Source of the DNA: CAJXSN01 sp947492235
Lineage (GTDB): Bacteria; Pseudomonadota; Alphaproteobacteria; Sphingomonadales; Sphingomonadaceae
Length of the DNA: 64,000 nt
NCBI RefSeq assembly: GCF_042492175.1
Contig: NZ_CP170453.1
Location: forward strand, 62,001-126,000
Reading direction: 5' to 3'
The notes below the pieces were generated by a model. The model was not told where the DNA came from, searched no databases, and was given only the letters and a program-made list of their open reading frames with translations. Positions 16,122 through 25,550 of the stretch are shown here, piece after piece (position 1 is the stretch's first letter; each line of letters begins with the position of its first letter). A program made the translations under genes and the position numbers.

Positions 16122-16871
16122 TCACTGGGCAATGCCTTCCAGCAACTTCGTCTGGCCGAGCGTTGCCAGAACCGTCTCGCCGGCAATGGTCTTCTGCCCC
16201 ATGATAACCTGCGGTTCGGTCCCTGCGGGAAGGTAGATGTCGACCCGGCTCCCGAAGCGGATCAGTCCAACCCGCTGCCCTACAGCCACGGTATCGCCCT
16301 GTTTCACAAACGGCACGATACGGCGCGCCACCAGACCGGCGATCTGGGTGAAGCCGACCGTCACGCCATCGGCGCGGCGCACCAAAATATGCTGCCGCTC
16401 GTTTTCTTCGCTCGCCTTGTCCAGATCGGCATTCACGAATTTGCCCGGCACATAGACCAGACGCGTCAACATGCCGGTGATCGGCGCGCGGTTGATGTGC
16501 ACATCAAAGACCGACATGAAAATGGATATCCGGGTGACCGGCGCGGCGGGCAATCCCGGCGTGCCGTCCGCATCCGCGCCCTGCATATCGAGCGGCGGGT
16601 CGACAACGCGGATCATGGAGACGACACCGTCTGCCGGCGAAACAATCGCGCTCTCATCCTGCGGAACAATTCGCTCCGGATCGCGGAAAAACGCCAGCAC
16701 CCCCAGCGTTAGAAATGCCAGCGGCCACGCGATGGTCTCCCACGCCATGAATGCCGTGAGCAATGCAAACCCGGCAACGGCGACGCCATATTTGCGGCCT
16801 TCGGGGTGGATTGCGGGCCATTCCCAGCCCCCGTCGCCCCGGCCTTTATTATCTAGCAGGTCACCTGACAT
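16122..16871 (-). CDS. psd: Phosphatidylserine decarboxylase (pyruvoyl-dependent, short form)
   Basis: 249 residues from the ATG at 16871 (MSGDLLDNKGRG). The proenzyme cleaves itself at the Gly-Ser in RFGSRVDIYLP near the C-terminus to form the pyruvoyl group. Other marks are FFRDPER and a membrane segment at residues 30-65. The short archaeal-like form is usual in alphaproteobacteria. It lies 25 bases upstream of pssA, so both steps of phosphatidylethanolamine synthesis are co-expressed. Confidence 0.93.
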   Translation of the reverse strand: MSGDLLDNKGRGDGGWEWPAIHPEGRKYGVAVAGFALLTAFMAWETIAWPLAFLTLGVLAFFRDPERIVPQDESAIVSPADGVVSMIRVVDPPLDMQGADADGTPGLPAAPVTRISIFMSVFDVHINRAPITGMLTRLVYVPGKFVNADLDKASEENERQHILVRRADGVTVGFTQIAGLVARRIVPFVKQGDTVAVGQRVGLIRFGSRVDIYLPAGTEPQVIMGQKTIAGETVLATLGQTKLLEGIAQ

Positions 16872-16962
16872 GTCTTGGCATCTAGTGGCCTGCCCCTGTG
16901 CCCACAAGGGAAACCACGCGGCAAGGCTGTGGGGGAATGGCCAACCGCGTGATAATTATGGC

Positions 16963-18090
16963 CTATGCTTTGCGCACGAAGACGGTGCCGGCCGAGTAGC
17001 CCGCGCCGAAACTGCAGATCAGCCCGGTATCGCCGCCAGCCAGATCTTCGCTGTGTTTGTGGAAAGCGATAATCGACCCCGCGCTCGACGTATTGCCATA
17101 GGTGTCCAGAACAGTCGGGCTTTCATCGTCGTTCGCCTCGTGCCCCAGCACGCGCTGGGCAATCAGGCGGTTCATCCCGGCATTGGCCTGATGCAGCCAC
17201 AAACGGCGCAGTTGCTGCGGATCGAGCGACAGGCGCTCGGCTTCCTCCAGGATCATGGTCGCGACCATCGGCACCACTTCTTTGAAGACCTTGCGGCCCT
17301 CTTGCACGAACAGCTTGTCCGGCTCGCCCGCCGTTTCCGGATGGGCCCGGTTGAGGAATCCGAAATTGTTACGGATATTGTTGGAATACAGCGTCTTGAG
17401 CCGCGTTCCGAGAATTTTCCAATGGTCGTCCGGCGCGATGGACAGGTCCTCCACCAGCACCGCCGTTGCCACATCGCCGAAGATGAAATGGCTGTCCCGG
17501 TCGCGCCAGTTCAGGTGTCCCGACGTAATCTCGGGGCTGACCACCAGCACGCTTTTCGCATTACCGGCACGAATATAATCGGCGGCGGTCTGGATACCGA
17601 AAGTGGCGGAGGAGCACGCAACATTCATATCGAAGGCAAAGCCATCGATTCCCAGCGCCTGCTGGATCTCGATCGCCATCGCCGGATAGGCCCGTTCCAT
17701 ATTGGAGGCAGCGCACAGCACCGCATCTATATCTTCCGCTTTGCGCCCGGCGGCGTCCATCGCCTGGCGCGCGGCCGCGACGCCGATCTCGGCCATCAGC
17801 GACATCTCGTCATTGCCGCGCTGCTCCCACCGGGGAGACATAATGTCGGGATCGAGGATCGGTTCTTTCGCCATCACATGGCGCGCCTTGATCCCGCTCG
17901 CCTTCTCGATGAACTCGACCGAGCTGGGCGCCAGAGCTTCGGCCTCGCCCGCTGCGATTTCGTCTGCAAAGCGCGCATTGTGGCGCTCTACAAATTCGTT
18001 GAAGCTTGCGACCAGCTCTTCATTGCTGATGCTTTCTTCAGGGGTGAAGAGGCCGGTGGCCGAAATTACGGGTTGGTGCTGATCTGTCAT
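16963..18090 (-). CDS. 3-oxoacyl-ACP synthase III family protein (FabH-like, long form)
   Basis: 375 residues with the complete thiolase-fold Cys-His-Asn triad: C159 in NVACSSATFG, H300 in LHQANAGMN and N333 in YGNTSSAG. FabH enzymes condense an acyl-CoA with malonyl-ACP to start fatty acid chains. This one is about 50 residues longer than E. coli FabH (317), with extra N-terminal sequence around residues 30-90. It may be a specialised starter or pigment/aryl-polyene-type synthase rather than housekeeping FabH, which normally sits beside plsX. It stands alone, upstream of psd. Confidence 0.85.
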   Translation of the reverse strand: MTDQHQPVISATGLFTPEESISNEELVASFNEFVERHNARFADEIAAGEAEALAPSSVEFIEKASGIKARHVMAKEPILDPDIMSPRWEQRGNDEMSLMAEIGVAAARQAMDAAGRKAEDIDAVLCAASNMERAYPAMAIEIQQALGIDGFAFDMNVACSSATFGIQTAADYIRAGNAKSVLVVSPEITSGHLNWRDRDSHFIFGDVATAVLVEDLSIAPDDHWKILGTRLKTLYSNNIRNNFGFLNRAHPETAGEPDKLFVQEGRKVFKEVVPMVATMILEEAERLSLDPQQLRRLWLHQANAGMNRLIAQRVLGHEANDDESPTVLDTYGNTSSAGSIIAFHKHSEDLAGGDTGLICSFGAGYSAGTVFVRKA

Positions 18091-18164
18091 GCGGGGCTGA
18101 ATAAGCCCGCGAGGCTGCGCTCACAAGTCACCAATGCGTGTCGGACGAGACCCAATGGCGAAGG

Positions 18165-18225
18165 CCACAAACGACAACGGCCGCCCGAGCTCTCGCCCGG
18201 GCGGCCGCTACCGTGTGGTTTGTGG
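18165..18225 (-). terminator. Large hairpin downstream of the TonB-dependent receptor
   Basis: An inner stem CGGCCGCCCG/CGGGCGGCCG (18178-18207) is enclosed by an outer stem CCACAAAC/GTTTGTGG (18165-18172 with 18218-18225). It begins five bases after the receptor gene end. There is no T-run, so it may act as a rho-dependent end or mRNA-stabilising structure. Confidence 0.6.
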
Positions 18226-18229
18226 AACC

Positions 18230-20770
18230 TTAGAACTTGGTCCGCACCGTCACGCCGTAGGAGCGCGGCTCCTGGATGAAGGCCGAACGCGAGCCCGAAC
18301 GGAGCACCGTGTTGAAGGTAACAGCCCGGGTGATCTCGTTGGTCAGATTGTTGACGAACCCTTCGATTGTCCAGCGATCATCCTGCGAACCGATACCGGC
18401 GCGCATATTGATCTTCACATTGCTGTCCTGAACATCGAACGGAACCAGGATACGAGCGGCCGGATCAGCCGGATCGAATGCCTGTGTCGACGTACGACGA
18501 TCCGATTCCATCCGAACCTGACCACCGATGAACCAATCGAGGTTGGTACCCAGATCACGCTCGTAAGTCGCACCGACGATGCCGACAATGTCGGGCGCGT
18601 TGGTCAGCGAGTTGCCGCACAGGTTCGTGACATTGTTGGCCGTGAGCGTACCCGCGCAATCGCTCGGATAGCGGGCGTTCATGACCGTCAGCGCGGCATT
18701 GAGTGTCAGGCTGTCGGTCGGACGAACGACACTCTCAACTTCCACACCGGTCGTCTTCGCCTTGGGCACGTTGAAGGTCTGGAACTGCGCGCCGGTGAAT
18801 TCGAGAACCTGGAAGTTCGTGAATTCCTGATGGAACGCAGCAATGTTCAGCGTGACATCGCCGTTAAAGAACCGGCCCTTCATACCGATTTCATATGCGT
18901 CCACCTCTTCCGAAGCGAACCGGGGATCGGCCCCGCCCGCAGCGGCGGTGGAGTCGAGGTTGAAACCGCCCGATTTGTAGCCGTGCGTAAAGCTGGCGTA
19001 GACGTTCACCGGATCGATGAACGAGTAGCTCAGCTTACCGGTGTAGATCAGCTCCGAATCGTCGAAAGTGGAGTTGAACGTCCGGGGCAGCGGGAACACC
19101 GCCGCAGCGGGCAGATCAGCCGGTGCGGTAAAGGCGAAACAACCGGTTCCGAACACGGTGGGGATGAATGCCCCCGGAACGTTCCCTGCACCGATAGAGC
19201 CGAGCACTGCCGGACAGATCTGGTTGCTGTTGTTGCCCTGCGCGAAGGCACCGTCTTTGCTTTCATCCGAATAACGCAGGCCGATCGTCAGCGCGAGGCT
19301 GTCGGTGATGTCCAGCGTGTTGTGGGTGAACACCGACCAGCTCTTGCTGTCCTGCGAATACAGGTTGGTGTTGGTCGTTCCGGCAGGATCGACACCGCCG
19401 GTCAGAGTGGAGAGTGGGTTCGCACCCAGCCCCAGCCCTGCTGGCGGCGGGAACAGGCTGGCACCGCCGGTCGCACCGGCGAACAGTGCACCGATCAGCT
19501 CACCATAATCCTGTCCGAGCGCGAAGCTGACCGACTGGCTGATATCTTCCGTGGAGTAGTAGCCACCGATCAGCCACGAAAGGCGGCCTCCCCATGCATC
19601 GCCCTGAAGGCGCAATTCGTGGGTCATCGTCTCGATTGAAGTATTGTTCGCAGTGACGTCGAACACATCAATGCCGGAAAAGTCGGAATCATACGCTTCG
19701 AATGCGTCGAATTCACGATAGGAACCGATATAAATCAGGTCGGCAGCGGCGCCGAGCGGGATTTCCAGTTCCCCGGTGATACCCCACTGTTCGGAATTTG
19801 TGATCGGCTCGAAATTGGCCGTTGCAATACGGTCATCCACCGCGCGCTGGGCGTTCACATTGTCGAAGGGACTGGTCGCAACATTCGGTGCGGCCATACC
19901 GCCACGCGCGCCGAGACCGACGGCCCCGAACAGACCGGCGCCTTCAATCGGGGACTGCAGCACTTCGAGCGCTGCGCCAAACGGTGCCTTCGATTCAGAA
20001 TAATCGCCGATGATACGGCCCGAAATGCCGCTGTCGGTTTCCCAGCCGATCTGGCCACGCACGAGATACTGATCGACCCCGTTCGATTCGCCGACTTGGT
20101 TGCCAGCGGCATTGAGGATGCTGACATATCCATCACGTTCGCGGTAGGCACCGGTCAGGCGCACGGCGACCGTGTCCTGAACCACAGGCACGTTGACCGC
20201 GCCCTGCACACTCAACAGGTCACGATTGCCGTATGTTGCGTTGGCGAAACCGCCGAACTCGGAAAGATCGGGGCGCACATTGGTGATGTTCAGAGCACCA
20301 GCAGAGGTGTTGCGTCCGAACAGGGTGCCTTGCGGGCCACGCAGGACTTCCACCCGCTCCACATCGACAAATTCGGAAAGCGCGACACCGGGACGCGACT
20401 GATAGGCACCGTCAACGAAGATACCCACGGCGCTTTCAAAACCGATATTGTTCGAGGTGGTCCCGATCCCGCGGATACGCAGCACGACCGAACCGGACGC
20501 TGTCTGGGCGTTCGAGGTCGAGAAGCTCGGCGAAACTTGCGTGATGTTGGTCACGTCGACAACGCCCTGACGATCCAGCGCCGCACCGGATACGGCGGTC
20601 ACAGCGATCGGAATGTCCTGCACATCCTCGGCGCGGCGGGTTGCCGTCACGATGATTACGTTGGGATCGACCTGTGCATCGGCACCATCGGCGGCCTCTT
20701 GAGCCATCGCGGGGGTTGCTGCGAGGGCGCAGGCGACCAGGGCCGTGCCCGACAAAAGGACGTGCTTCAT
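18230..20770 (-). CDS. TonB-dependent outer membrane receptor
   Basis: 846 residues from the ATG at 20770: signal peptide (ALVACALAATPAMAQ), a TonB-box-like VIIVTATRR, and the plug domain with RGIGTTSNN and VEVLRGPQGTLFGRNT. A 22-strand-type barrel follows, ending SYGVTVRTKF with terminal phenylalanine. Such receptors import siderophores, vitamins or oligosaccharides using TonB energy. The ligand is not evident; divergence from a GH42 beta-galactosidase suggests a galactoside. The frame opens 70 codons earlier, but the signal peptide fixes the start. Confidence 0.92.
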   Translation of the reverse strand: MKHVLLSGTALVACALAATPAMAQEAADGADAQVDPNVIIVTATRRAEDVQDIPIAVTAVSGAALDRQGVVDVTNITQVSPSFSTSNAQTASGSVVLRIRGIGTTSNNIGFESAVGIFVDGAYQSRPGVALSEFVDVERVEVLRGPQGTLFGRNTSAGALNITNVRPDLSEFGGFANATYGNRDLLSVQGAVNVPVVQDTVAVRLTGAYRERDGYVSILNAAGNQVGESNGVDQYLVRGQIGWETDSGISGRIIGDYSESKAPFGAALEVLQSPIEGAGLFGAVGLGARGGMAAPNVATSPFDNVNAQRAVDDRIATANFEPITNSEQWGITGELEIPLGAAADLIYIGSYREFDAFEAYDSDFSGIDVFDVTANNTSIETMTHELRLQGDAWGGRLSWLIGGYYSTEDISQSVSFALGQDYGELIGALFAGATGGASLFPPPAGLGLGANPLSTLTGGVDPAGTTNTNLYSQDSKSWSVFTHNTLDITDSLALTIGLRYSDESKDGAFAQGNNSNQICPAVLGSIGAGNVPGAFIPTVFGTGCFAFTAPADLPAAAVFPLPRTFNSTFDDSELIYTGKLSYSFIDPVNVYASFTHGYKSGGFNLDSTAAAGGADPRFASEEVDAYEIGMKGRFFNGDVTLNIAAFHQEFTNFQVLEFTGAQFQTFNVPKAKTTGVEVESVVRPTDSLTLNAALTVMNARYPSDCAGTLTANNVTNLCGNSLTNAPDIVGIVGATYERDLGTNLDWFIGGQVRMESDRRTSTQAFDPADPAARILVPFDVQDSNVKINMRAGIGSQDDRWTIEGFVNNLTNEITRAVTFNTVLRSGSRSAFIQEPRSYGVTVRTKF

Positions 20771-20961
20771 AGATTTCCTCTCCATCAACGCCGGGTTTGT
20801 CCGGCATCTTATGTGACGCACCCGTTTGCCGGGTGTCGTGGACCCTTGCGTATGCGCGGTGATTTCCCGGCGGACAAGCAACAGGCGGGGCAAAACCCCA
20901 TCAATTTGGCCAGCGTTGCTGTTTTGCATCACCCCGCGCAAGGTTCGTGCGTGAGCCTGCG

Positions 20962-20977
20962 ATGGCAATGTTACCAT
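20962..20977. promoter_or_regulatory. Candidate LacI-family operator between receptor and beta-galactosidase
   Basis: The sixteen bases ATGGCAATGTTACCAT are a palindrome with one mismatched pair around a central TG. They resemble the TGGTAACGTTACCA-like sites of LacI-family regulators of sugar genes. The site lies about 100 bases before the beta-galactosidase start and 192 before the receptor start. No regulator gene is nearby. Confidence 0.45.
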
Positions 20978-21078
20978 CAATCAGAGCGTAAGGACTATCA
21001 CTCGAATTGGCATAGCCGCTTGTCGCACCGCCGCCTTTTTGCAACGGGCGGTGGGGCCAGCAGATGGGGAGTGGAAAT

Positions 21079-22986
21079 ATGCAGTTGGGCGTTTGCTATT
21101 ATCCGGAGCATTGGCCGGAAGAACGCTGGGCCACGGATGCTGCAATGATGCGCGCGGCCGGCATCTCTCGCGTGCGGATTGGCGAATTTGCATGGAGCCG
21201 GATCGAACCGGAGCGCGGTGTCTTCGACTGGGGCTGGCTCGACCGGGCCATCGAGACGCTCCACCGCGAAGGGCTGGAGATCATTCTGGGCACGCCGACC
21301 GCGACGCCGCCCAAATGGCTGGTCGACATCATGCCCGATATGGTCGCACTGGACCGGGATGGTGCCCCCCGCCGCTTCGGATCGCGGCGGCATTACTGCT
21401 TCAGCCACGCAGGCTACCGCGTAGAAGCCGCGCGCATCACCCGCGCGGTGGCAGAGAAATATGGCCGCCACGATGCCGTCACCGCTTGGCAGACGGACAA
21501 TGAATATGGCTGCCATGATACCGTGCAGAGTTTCTCGGCAGCAGCGCGCGATGCGTTTCGCGAGTGGCTGGCCAGCCGGTATGGCGACATCGGCGCGCTC
21601 AATACCGCGTGGGGCAATGTGTTCTGGAGCATGGAGTATCGCAGCTTCGGGGAAATCGACCTCCCCAACCTGACCGTGACCGAGGCCAACCCGGCGCATT
21701 GGCTGGCCTTCCGCCGGTTCTCCTCCGATCAGGTCGTGTCGTTCAACCGGGCGCAAGTCGACATTTTGCGCGAAGCCTCGCCGGGCCGCGATATCCTGCA
21801 CAATGCGATGGGGTTCTACACCGGCTACGACCATTTCGATCTGGCGCAGGATCTCGATTGTCTTGGCTGGGATTCCTATCCGCTCGGCTTTCTGGAAACT
21901 TTCCGGTTCAGCGAGCATGACAAGCATCGCTACGCCCGCACCGGACACCCCGATATCGCCGCGTTTCACCATGACCTCTATCGTGGATGTGCCAAAGACG
22001 GGCGGTGGTGCGTGCTCGAACAGCAACCCGGCCCGGTGAACTGGGCCCGGCACAATCCGGCGCCCCTGCCTGGCATGGTCAATCTCTGGACGGCAGAGGC
22101 AGCGGCGCATGGCGCGGAGCTGGTCAGCTATTTCCGCTGGCGTCAGGCTCCGTTTGCGCAGGAACAGATGCACGCCGGCTTGCTGCGCCCCGATGGCGAG
22201 CCTGCACCGGCCTTAAGCGAAATATCGGGCATGTTGGGCAGCCTGCCCTCCCCTGACAAAACCGGCCCGCGCGAAAAGCATGCCGTCATACTGTTCGACT
22301 ACGCTGCCGAATGGATGACGCAAATCCAGCCGCAGGGTGAAGGATTGTCTGCACTGTGGGCCGCCTTCTCCTGTTACGAAGCGCTGCGCACGCTGGGCCT
22401 GAACGTGGACTTTGCCCGTTCTGGCGCCGAACTCGAAAGTTATGCTCTTGTAGTCATACCCTGCCTGCCAATCGTGTCCGACGCGGCGGCCTCTTCGCTA
22501 AACGCATTTGCAGGACAGATCGTGGTCGGACCGCGCACCGGCAGCCGCGACACCGATTTCCGCATTCCCGACAGCCTGGCCCCCGGCCCCTTGCACGATC
22601 TGCTCGGCCTGACCGTAACCAAGAGCGAAAGCCTGCGCCCCGGCCTCACCCATGAGGGCGACGGCTGGGAAATCGCGCGCTGGCTCGATCATGTCGAAGG
22701 CAGCGCCGAGGCGGAACTGGTGGCCAAAGACGGCACGGTCGCCTGCTGGAAGCACGGACGAGCCCGCACTTGCGCCACATGGCCCGAAGGCAAAATCATC
22801 AAACAAATCATCGGCTTGGCTGCTAAAGATGCGGAATTGCCGGTGCATCCAATGCCCGAAGGCCTGCGCCGCGTGAGCTTTGGCAAAGGCAGCTACTGGT
22901 TCAACTACGGACCCGAAGCAAACATCGCAAAAGCTCGGGAAATCAGCCCTGCACGCTGGGTTTACGAGCCTGATTCGAAGGAATGA
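21079..22986 (+). CDS. Beta-galactosidase, glycoside hydrolase family 42
   Basis: 635 residues from MQLGVCYYPEHWPEERW. GH42 enzymes release terminal beta-galactose by a retaining mechanism. The acid/base glutamate is E142 in WQTDNEYGCH and the nucleophile is E314 in CVLEQQPGPVNW. A TIM barrel (1-385), a trimerisation-type domain (to about 590) and a C-terminal beta domain fit the sequence. There is no signal peptide, so it is cytoplasmic. An ATG five codons upstream (21064) is the alternative; GGGGAG eight bases before 21079 favours the start given. Confidence 0.93.
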   Translation: MQLGVCYYPEHWPEERWATDAAMMRAAGISRVRIGEFAWSRIEPERGVFDWGWLDRAIETLHREGLEIILGTPTATPPKWLVDIMPDMVALDRDGAPRRFGSRRHYCFSHAGYRVEAARITRAVAEKYGRHDAVTAWQTDNEYGCHDTVQSFSAAARDAFREWLASRYGDIGALNTAWGNVFWSMEYRSFGEIDLPNLTVTEANPAHWLAFRRFSSDQVVSFNRAQVDILREASPGRDILHNAMGFYTGYDHFDLAQDLDCLGWDSYPLGFLETFRFSEHDKHRYARTGHPDIAAFHHDLYRGCAKDGRWCVLEQQPGPVNWARHNPAPLPGMVNLWTAEAAAHGAELVSYFRWRQAPFAQEQMHAGLLRPDGEPAPALSEISGMLGSLPSPDKTGPREKHAVILFDYAAEWMTQIQPQGEGLSALWAAFSCYEALRTLGLNVDFARSGAELESYALVVIPCLPIVSDAAASSLNAFAGQIVVGPRTGSRDTDFRIPDSLAPGPLHDLLGLTVTKSESLRPGLTHEGDGWEIARWLDHVEGSAEAELVAKDGTVACWKHGRARTCATWPEGKIIKQIIGLAAKDAELPVHPMPEGLRRVSFGKGSYWFNYGPEANIAKAREISPARWVYEPDSKE

Positions 22987-22991
22987 GGCGG

Positions 22992-23077
22992 TGGTGGACA
23001 GGATAGGATTCGAACCTATGTACGCTTGCGCGGGCAGATTTACAGTCTGCTGCCTTTAACCACTCGGCCACCTGTCC
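22992..23077 (-). tRNA. tRNA-Tyr (anticodon GTA)
   Basis: 86 bases on the minus strand with acceptor stem GGACAGG/CCTGTCC, discriminator A and encoded CCA (22992-22994). The anticodon arm is CAGA-CTGTAAA-TCTG. The long variable arm (CCGCGCAAGCG region) makes it class II, as expected for tyrosine. The T-arm is ATAGG-TTCGAAT-CCTAT. Confidence 0.95.
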
Positions 23078-23234
23078 ACATCGCCTGCCCGGTCACAAGA
23101 CCGGCCTGAAAATTGGTGGCTTGAGAAGCCACGCTGCGTGCCGAGAGGCGCCCCAATGGCGAAGCGGTGCTTGCCTGTCAATGGGGCCGCTGGCAGGGCA
23201 GCCCAAAGGTTTCAGTAAAGGGTGATTTCACGCG

Positions 23235-24020
23235 ATGGCCAAGGGCGAACGCAAACGGGCATATAGAGGCCGCGCAGGCCGGATGCAGGGGGGGCGTGGC
23301 AGCGGCAAGGCTTCGGGCGGCAATGTGCGTCTCTGGGGCCGCCATGCGGTGGAGGCTGCGCTGAAGAATCCCGACCGTGTCCACCGCAAATTATGGGCAA
23401 CGCGCGAGGGCGTGGCCTCGCTCGACGGGGAATTGCCGCATGATTTCACGGTGGAATATGCCGATGGCCACGATCTCGCGCGGCTGGTTGCAGGTGATGC
23501 GCCGCATCAGGGGCTGGTGCTGGAATGCGCGCCGCTGGCCGATCAATTCCTGAAAGACGTGATCGACGGGTCGGGCCGCCCCATCGTGGTCCTCGATCAA
23601 GTGACCGATCCGCACAATGTCGGCGCGATCCTGCGCTCCGCCGCCGCATTCGACGCGGCGGCCATCGTGACGCAGGACCGCCACGCTCCGCCGGAATCGG
23701 GGGTGGTGGCGAAATCGGCCTCGGGCGCGCTCGAAACCGTGCCCTGGGTCCGGGTGGTCAATCTGGCCCGGGCGCTGGAAGAACTGGCCGAGCATGATTT
23801 CTGGCGTATCGGGCTGGCGGGCGAAGCCGAGACGACCCTTGGCGAGGCTCTGCCAGCAGGCCCGGTCGCTCTGGTTCTGGGGGCGGAGGGAGCCGGAATG
23901 AGGGCCAATATCGCTTCGCATTGCGACGCGCTGGCATCGCTGCCGATTTCCGATGCGATAGAAAGTCTCAATGTCTCGAACGCGGCTGCGATTTCGCTCT
24001 ACGCCATTGCCACACGATAA
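23235..24020 (+). CDS. rlmB: 23S rRNA (guanosine-2'-O-)-methyltransferase RlmB-type (SpoU/TrmH family)
   Basis: 261 residues. The C-terminal knotted methyltransferase shows all three SpoU motifs: VLDQVTDPHNVGAILRSA near residue 118, LVLGAEGAGM near 214, and ISDAIESLNVSNAAAISLY at the end. A substrate-binding domain (LWGRHAVEAALKNP) lies between residues 30 and 105. The basic Gly/Arg-rich first 30 residues are typical of alphaproteobacterial members. RlmB methylates G2251 in the peptidyl-transferase centre. A related TrmH-group target cannot be excluded. Confidence 0.88.
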   Translation: MAKGERKRAYRGRAGRMQGGRGSGKASGGNVRLWGRHAVEAALKNPDRVHRKLWATREGVASLDGELPHDFTVEYADGHDLARLVAGDAPHQGLVLECAPLADQFLKDVIDGSGRPIVVLDQVTDPHNVGAILRSAAAFDAAAIVTQDRHAPPESGVVAKSASGALETVPWVRVVNLARALEELAEHDFWRIGLAGEAETTLGEALPAGPVALVLGAEGAGMRANIASHCDALASLPISDAIESLNVSNAAAISLYAIATR

Positions 24021-24035
24021 AATCCAACGGGGATA

Positions 24036-24950
24036 ATGATGGAACTCTTTAAAAAGCCGGCAGCCTTGCGCGCCCTGTCCGCCTGCGGTGCCCTGCTGCT
24101 TCTCACCGGCTGCTTCCTGCAACCGGGAAAGTTCGACGCCGAGCTGACCGTCGAACGCGGGGGCACGTTCGGTTACCGTTATGATGGAGAGATCTATCTG
24201 CTTGGTCTCAGCAAGCTGGCCGAGCTGGGGCAGCGCATGGAAAACTCCGACGCCGAGTTTGTCGAGCAGCCCTGCTATGATGACGGTCTGGAAGAAGATG
24301 CCTTTGAAGAGCGCCCCTGCACCGAAGACGAGATCGCGACCCAGAAACGCGATTACGAAGACGAGCTGAAGAGCAAGGCGGAAGAGCAAGAGCGCGAAAC
24401 CGAGATGATGAAGGCCATGCTCGGCGGTCTGGACCCGACCGATCCCGATGCAGCGGAGGAGCTGGTCGCCCGGCTGGAACGGCAGGTGGGCTGGAACAGT
24501 GTGGAATATGCCGGCGATGGCCTGTTCAACATCAGCTTCGCGATCCGCGGACGGCTAAGCCACGACTTCGTTTTCCCCACCATGGAGCGCGTGCCGATGG
24601 CCAATCACTTCGTCCAGCTCGCCCTGCGCGAGGGGCAGAAAGTGCGGATGGATGCACCCGCTTTCGCCGCGAGCAGTTCGGACGATCCCTTCAGCAGCAT
24701 GATGGGCGGCATGACCGGGATGTTCGGCGCGATCATGGCCGCCAGCGGTGATAACGGAGAGGACGAGGACATTCCCCTGTTCCCCGAGCTCGACGGTACC
24801 TTCCGTCTGGTCACCGATGCGCGCATTCTGGCGAACAACACGGATGAGGGGCCGGAAATGATCGACGGCCGCGAAGTGCTGACGTGGACGATTAACAAAC
24901 GGACCAAGATCGCACCGACGGCACTGATCGACTATTCGCCAGCCAGCTAG
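24036..24950 (+). CDS. Putative lipoprotein, function unknown
   Basis: 304 residues with a clear lipobox, LLLTGC, where C26 would be lipidated; residue 27 is phenylalanine rather than aspartate, so outer-membrane sorting is likely. The mature part has an acidic, probably helical stretch (residues 70-130) with two CxxxD-type cysteine pairs, then beta-rich sequence (LFNISFAIRGRLSHDFVFP). It starts 15 bases after rlmB, so co-transcription is likely. ATGs at 24036 and 24039 are equivalent. No family was recognised. Confidence 0.75.
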   Translation: MMELFKKPAALRALSACGALLLLTGCFLQPGKFDAELTVERGGTFGYRYDGEIYLLGLSKLAELGQRMENSDAEFVEQPCYDDGLEEDAFEERPCTEDEIATQKRDYEDELKSKAEEQERETEMMKAMLGGLDPTDPDAAEELVARLERQVGWNSVEYAGDGLFNISFAIRGRLSHDFVFPTMERVPMANHFVQLALREGQKVRMDAPAFAASSSDDPFSSMMGGMTGMFGAIMAASGDNGEDEDIPLFPELDGTFRLVTDARILANNTDEGPEMIDGREVLTWTINKRTKIAPTALIDYSPAS

Positions 24951-25022
24951 CGCGCAGTGCCAGCTCGCCGGACGCCCCGCCCGGCTCGGCTTGGCTCGGC
25001 CCGGCAAAAACATGAACGGCAA

Positions 25023-25063
25023 AAAGAAGCCCCGCCGATCATCACGATGGGCGGGGCTTCTTT
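25023..25063. terminator. Rho-independent terminator
   Basis: AAAGAAGCCCCGCC pairs perfectly with GGCGGGGCTTCTTT over 14 bases around a 13-base loop. It ends the rlmB-lipoprotein transcript and, being symmetric, can also end the hup transcript, whose stop is 49 bases away on the other strand. Confidence 0.88.
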
Positions 25064-25111
25064 GTTGGCTGAAGCGTCAAACCGACACTGCGGCCTCGCG
25101 AGTGGCGCGTC

Positions 25112-25384
25112 CTAGTTGACGGCGTCCTTCAGGCCTTTGCCGGCCTTGAACTTGGGCTGGTTCGACGCCTTGATGGTCATCGGTTCGCCCGTGCGAGGAT
25201 TGCGACCCGTGGATGCTTTGCGCTTTGCCACGGAAAAAGTGCCGAACCCTACCAGCCGGACCTCATCCCCGCTCGACAGCGTTTTGGTGATGGTGTCGAA
25301 AACACCCTCAACCGCGCTCGCTGCATCGCTTTTGGAAAGGCCGCTAGCATCGGCAACTGCGCCGATCAGTTCGTTCTTATTCAT
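25112..25384 (-). CDS. hup: HU-family DNA-binding protein
   Basis: 90 residues, the standard HU length: MNKNELIGAVADASGLSKSD at the start, VRLVGFGTFSVAKRKA in the middle, and the beta-arm signature GRNPRTGEPM with the intercalating proline. HU dimers bend and compact DNA. It stands between lon and a terminator with its own strong promoter. Confidence 0.95.
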   Translation of the reverse strand: MNKNELIGAVADASGLSKSDAASAVEGVFDTITKTLSSGDEVRLVGFGTFSVAKRKASTGRNPRTGEPMTIKASNQPKFKAGKGLKDAVN

Positions 25385-25434
25385 TGATAGTTCCCCCGGT
25401 GAAACAAAAGGTAGAATCGCTAACGAAGGGACGT

Positions 25435-25463
25435 ATCACACTCTTTTTTGCCCGCCCTGTCAA
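25435..25463 (-). promoter_or_regulatory. Sigma-70-type promoter of hup
   Basis: On the minus strand TTGACA (25458-25463), a 17-base spacer and TGTGAT (25435-25440) give a consensus -35 and acceptable -10, about 50 bases before the hup ATG. The TTGACAGGGCGG start is the same as in the LexA-box promoter near 14973. Confidence 0.65.
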
Positions 25464-25550
25464 AGACAAATCCGGCCAAATTGCGTGCGTTACGCAGCGT
25501 TAACCATGTTGCAATGCACAACTTGGCCTCTTCCCTGCGGAGTTGGTCGG

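Noticed and set aside
16471..18279. A 602-codon plus-strand open frame opposite psd and the FabH-like gene
   Set aside because: Antisense to two intact enzymes with all catalytic residues; sequence is low in hydrophobic cores.
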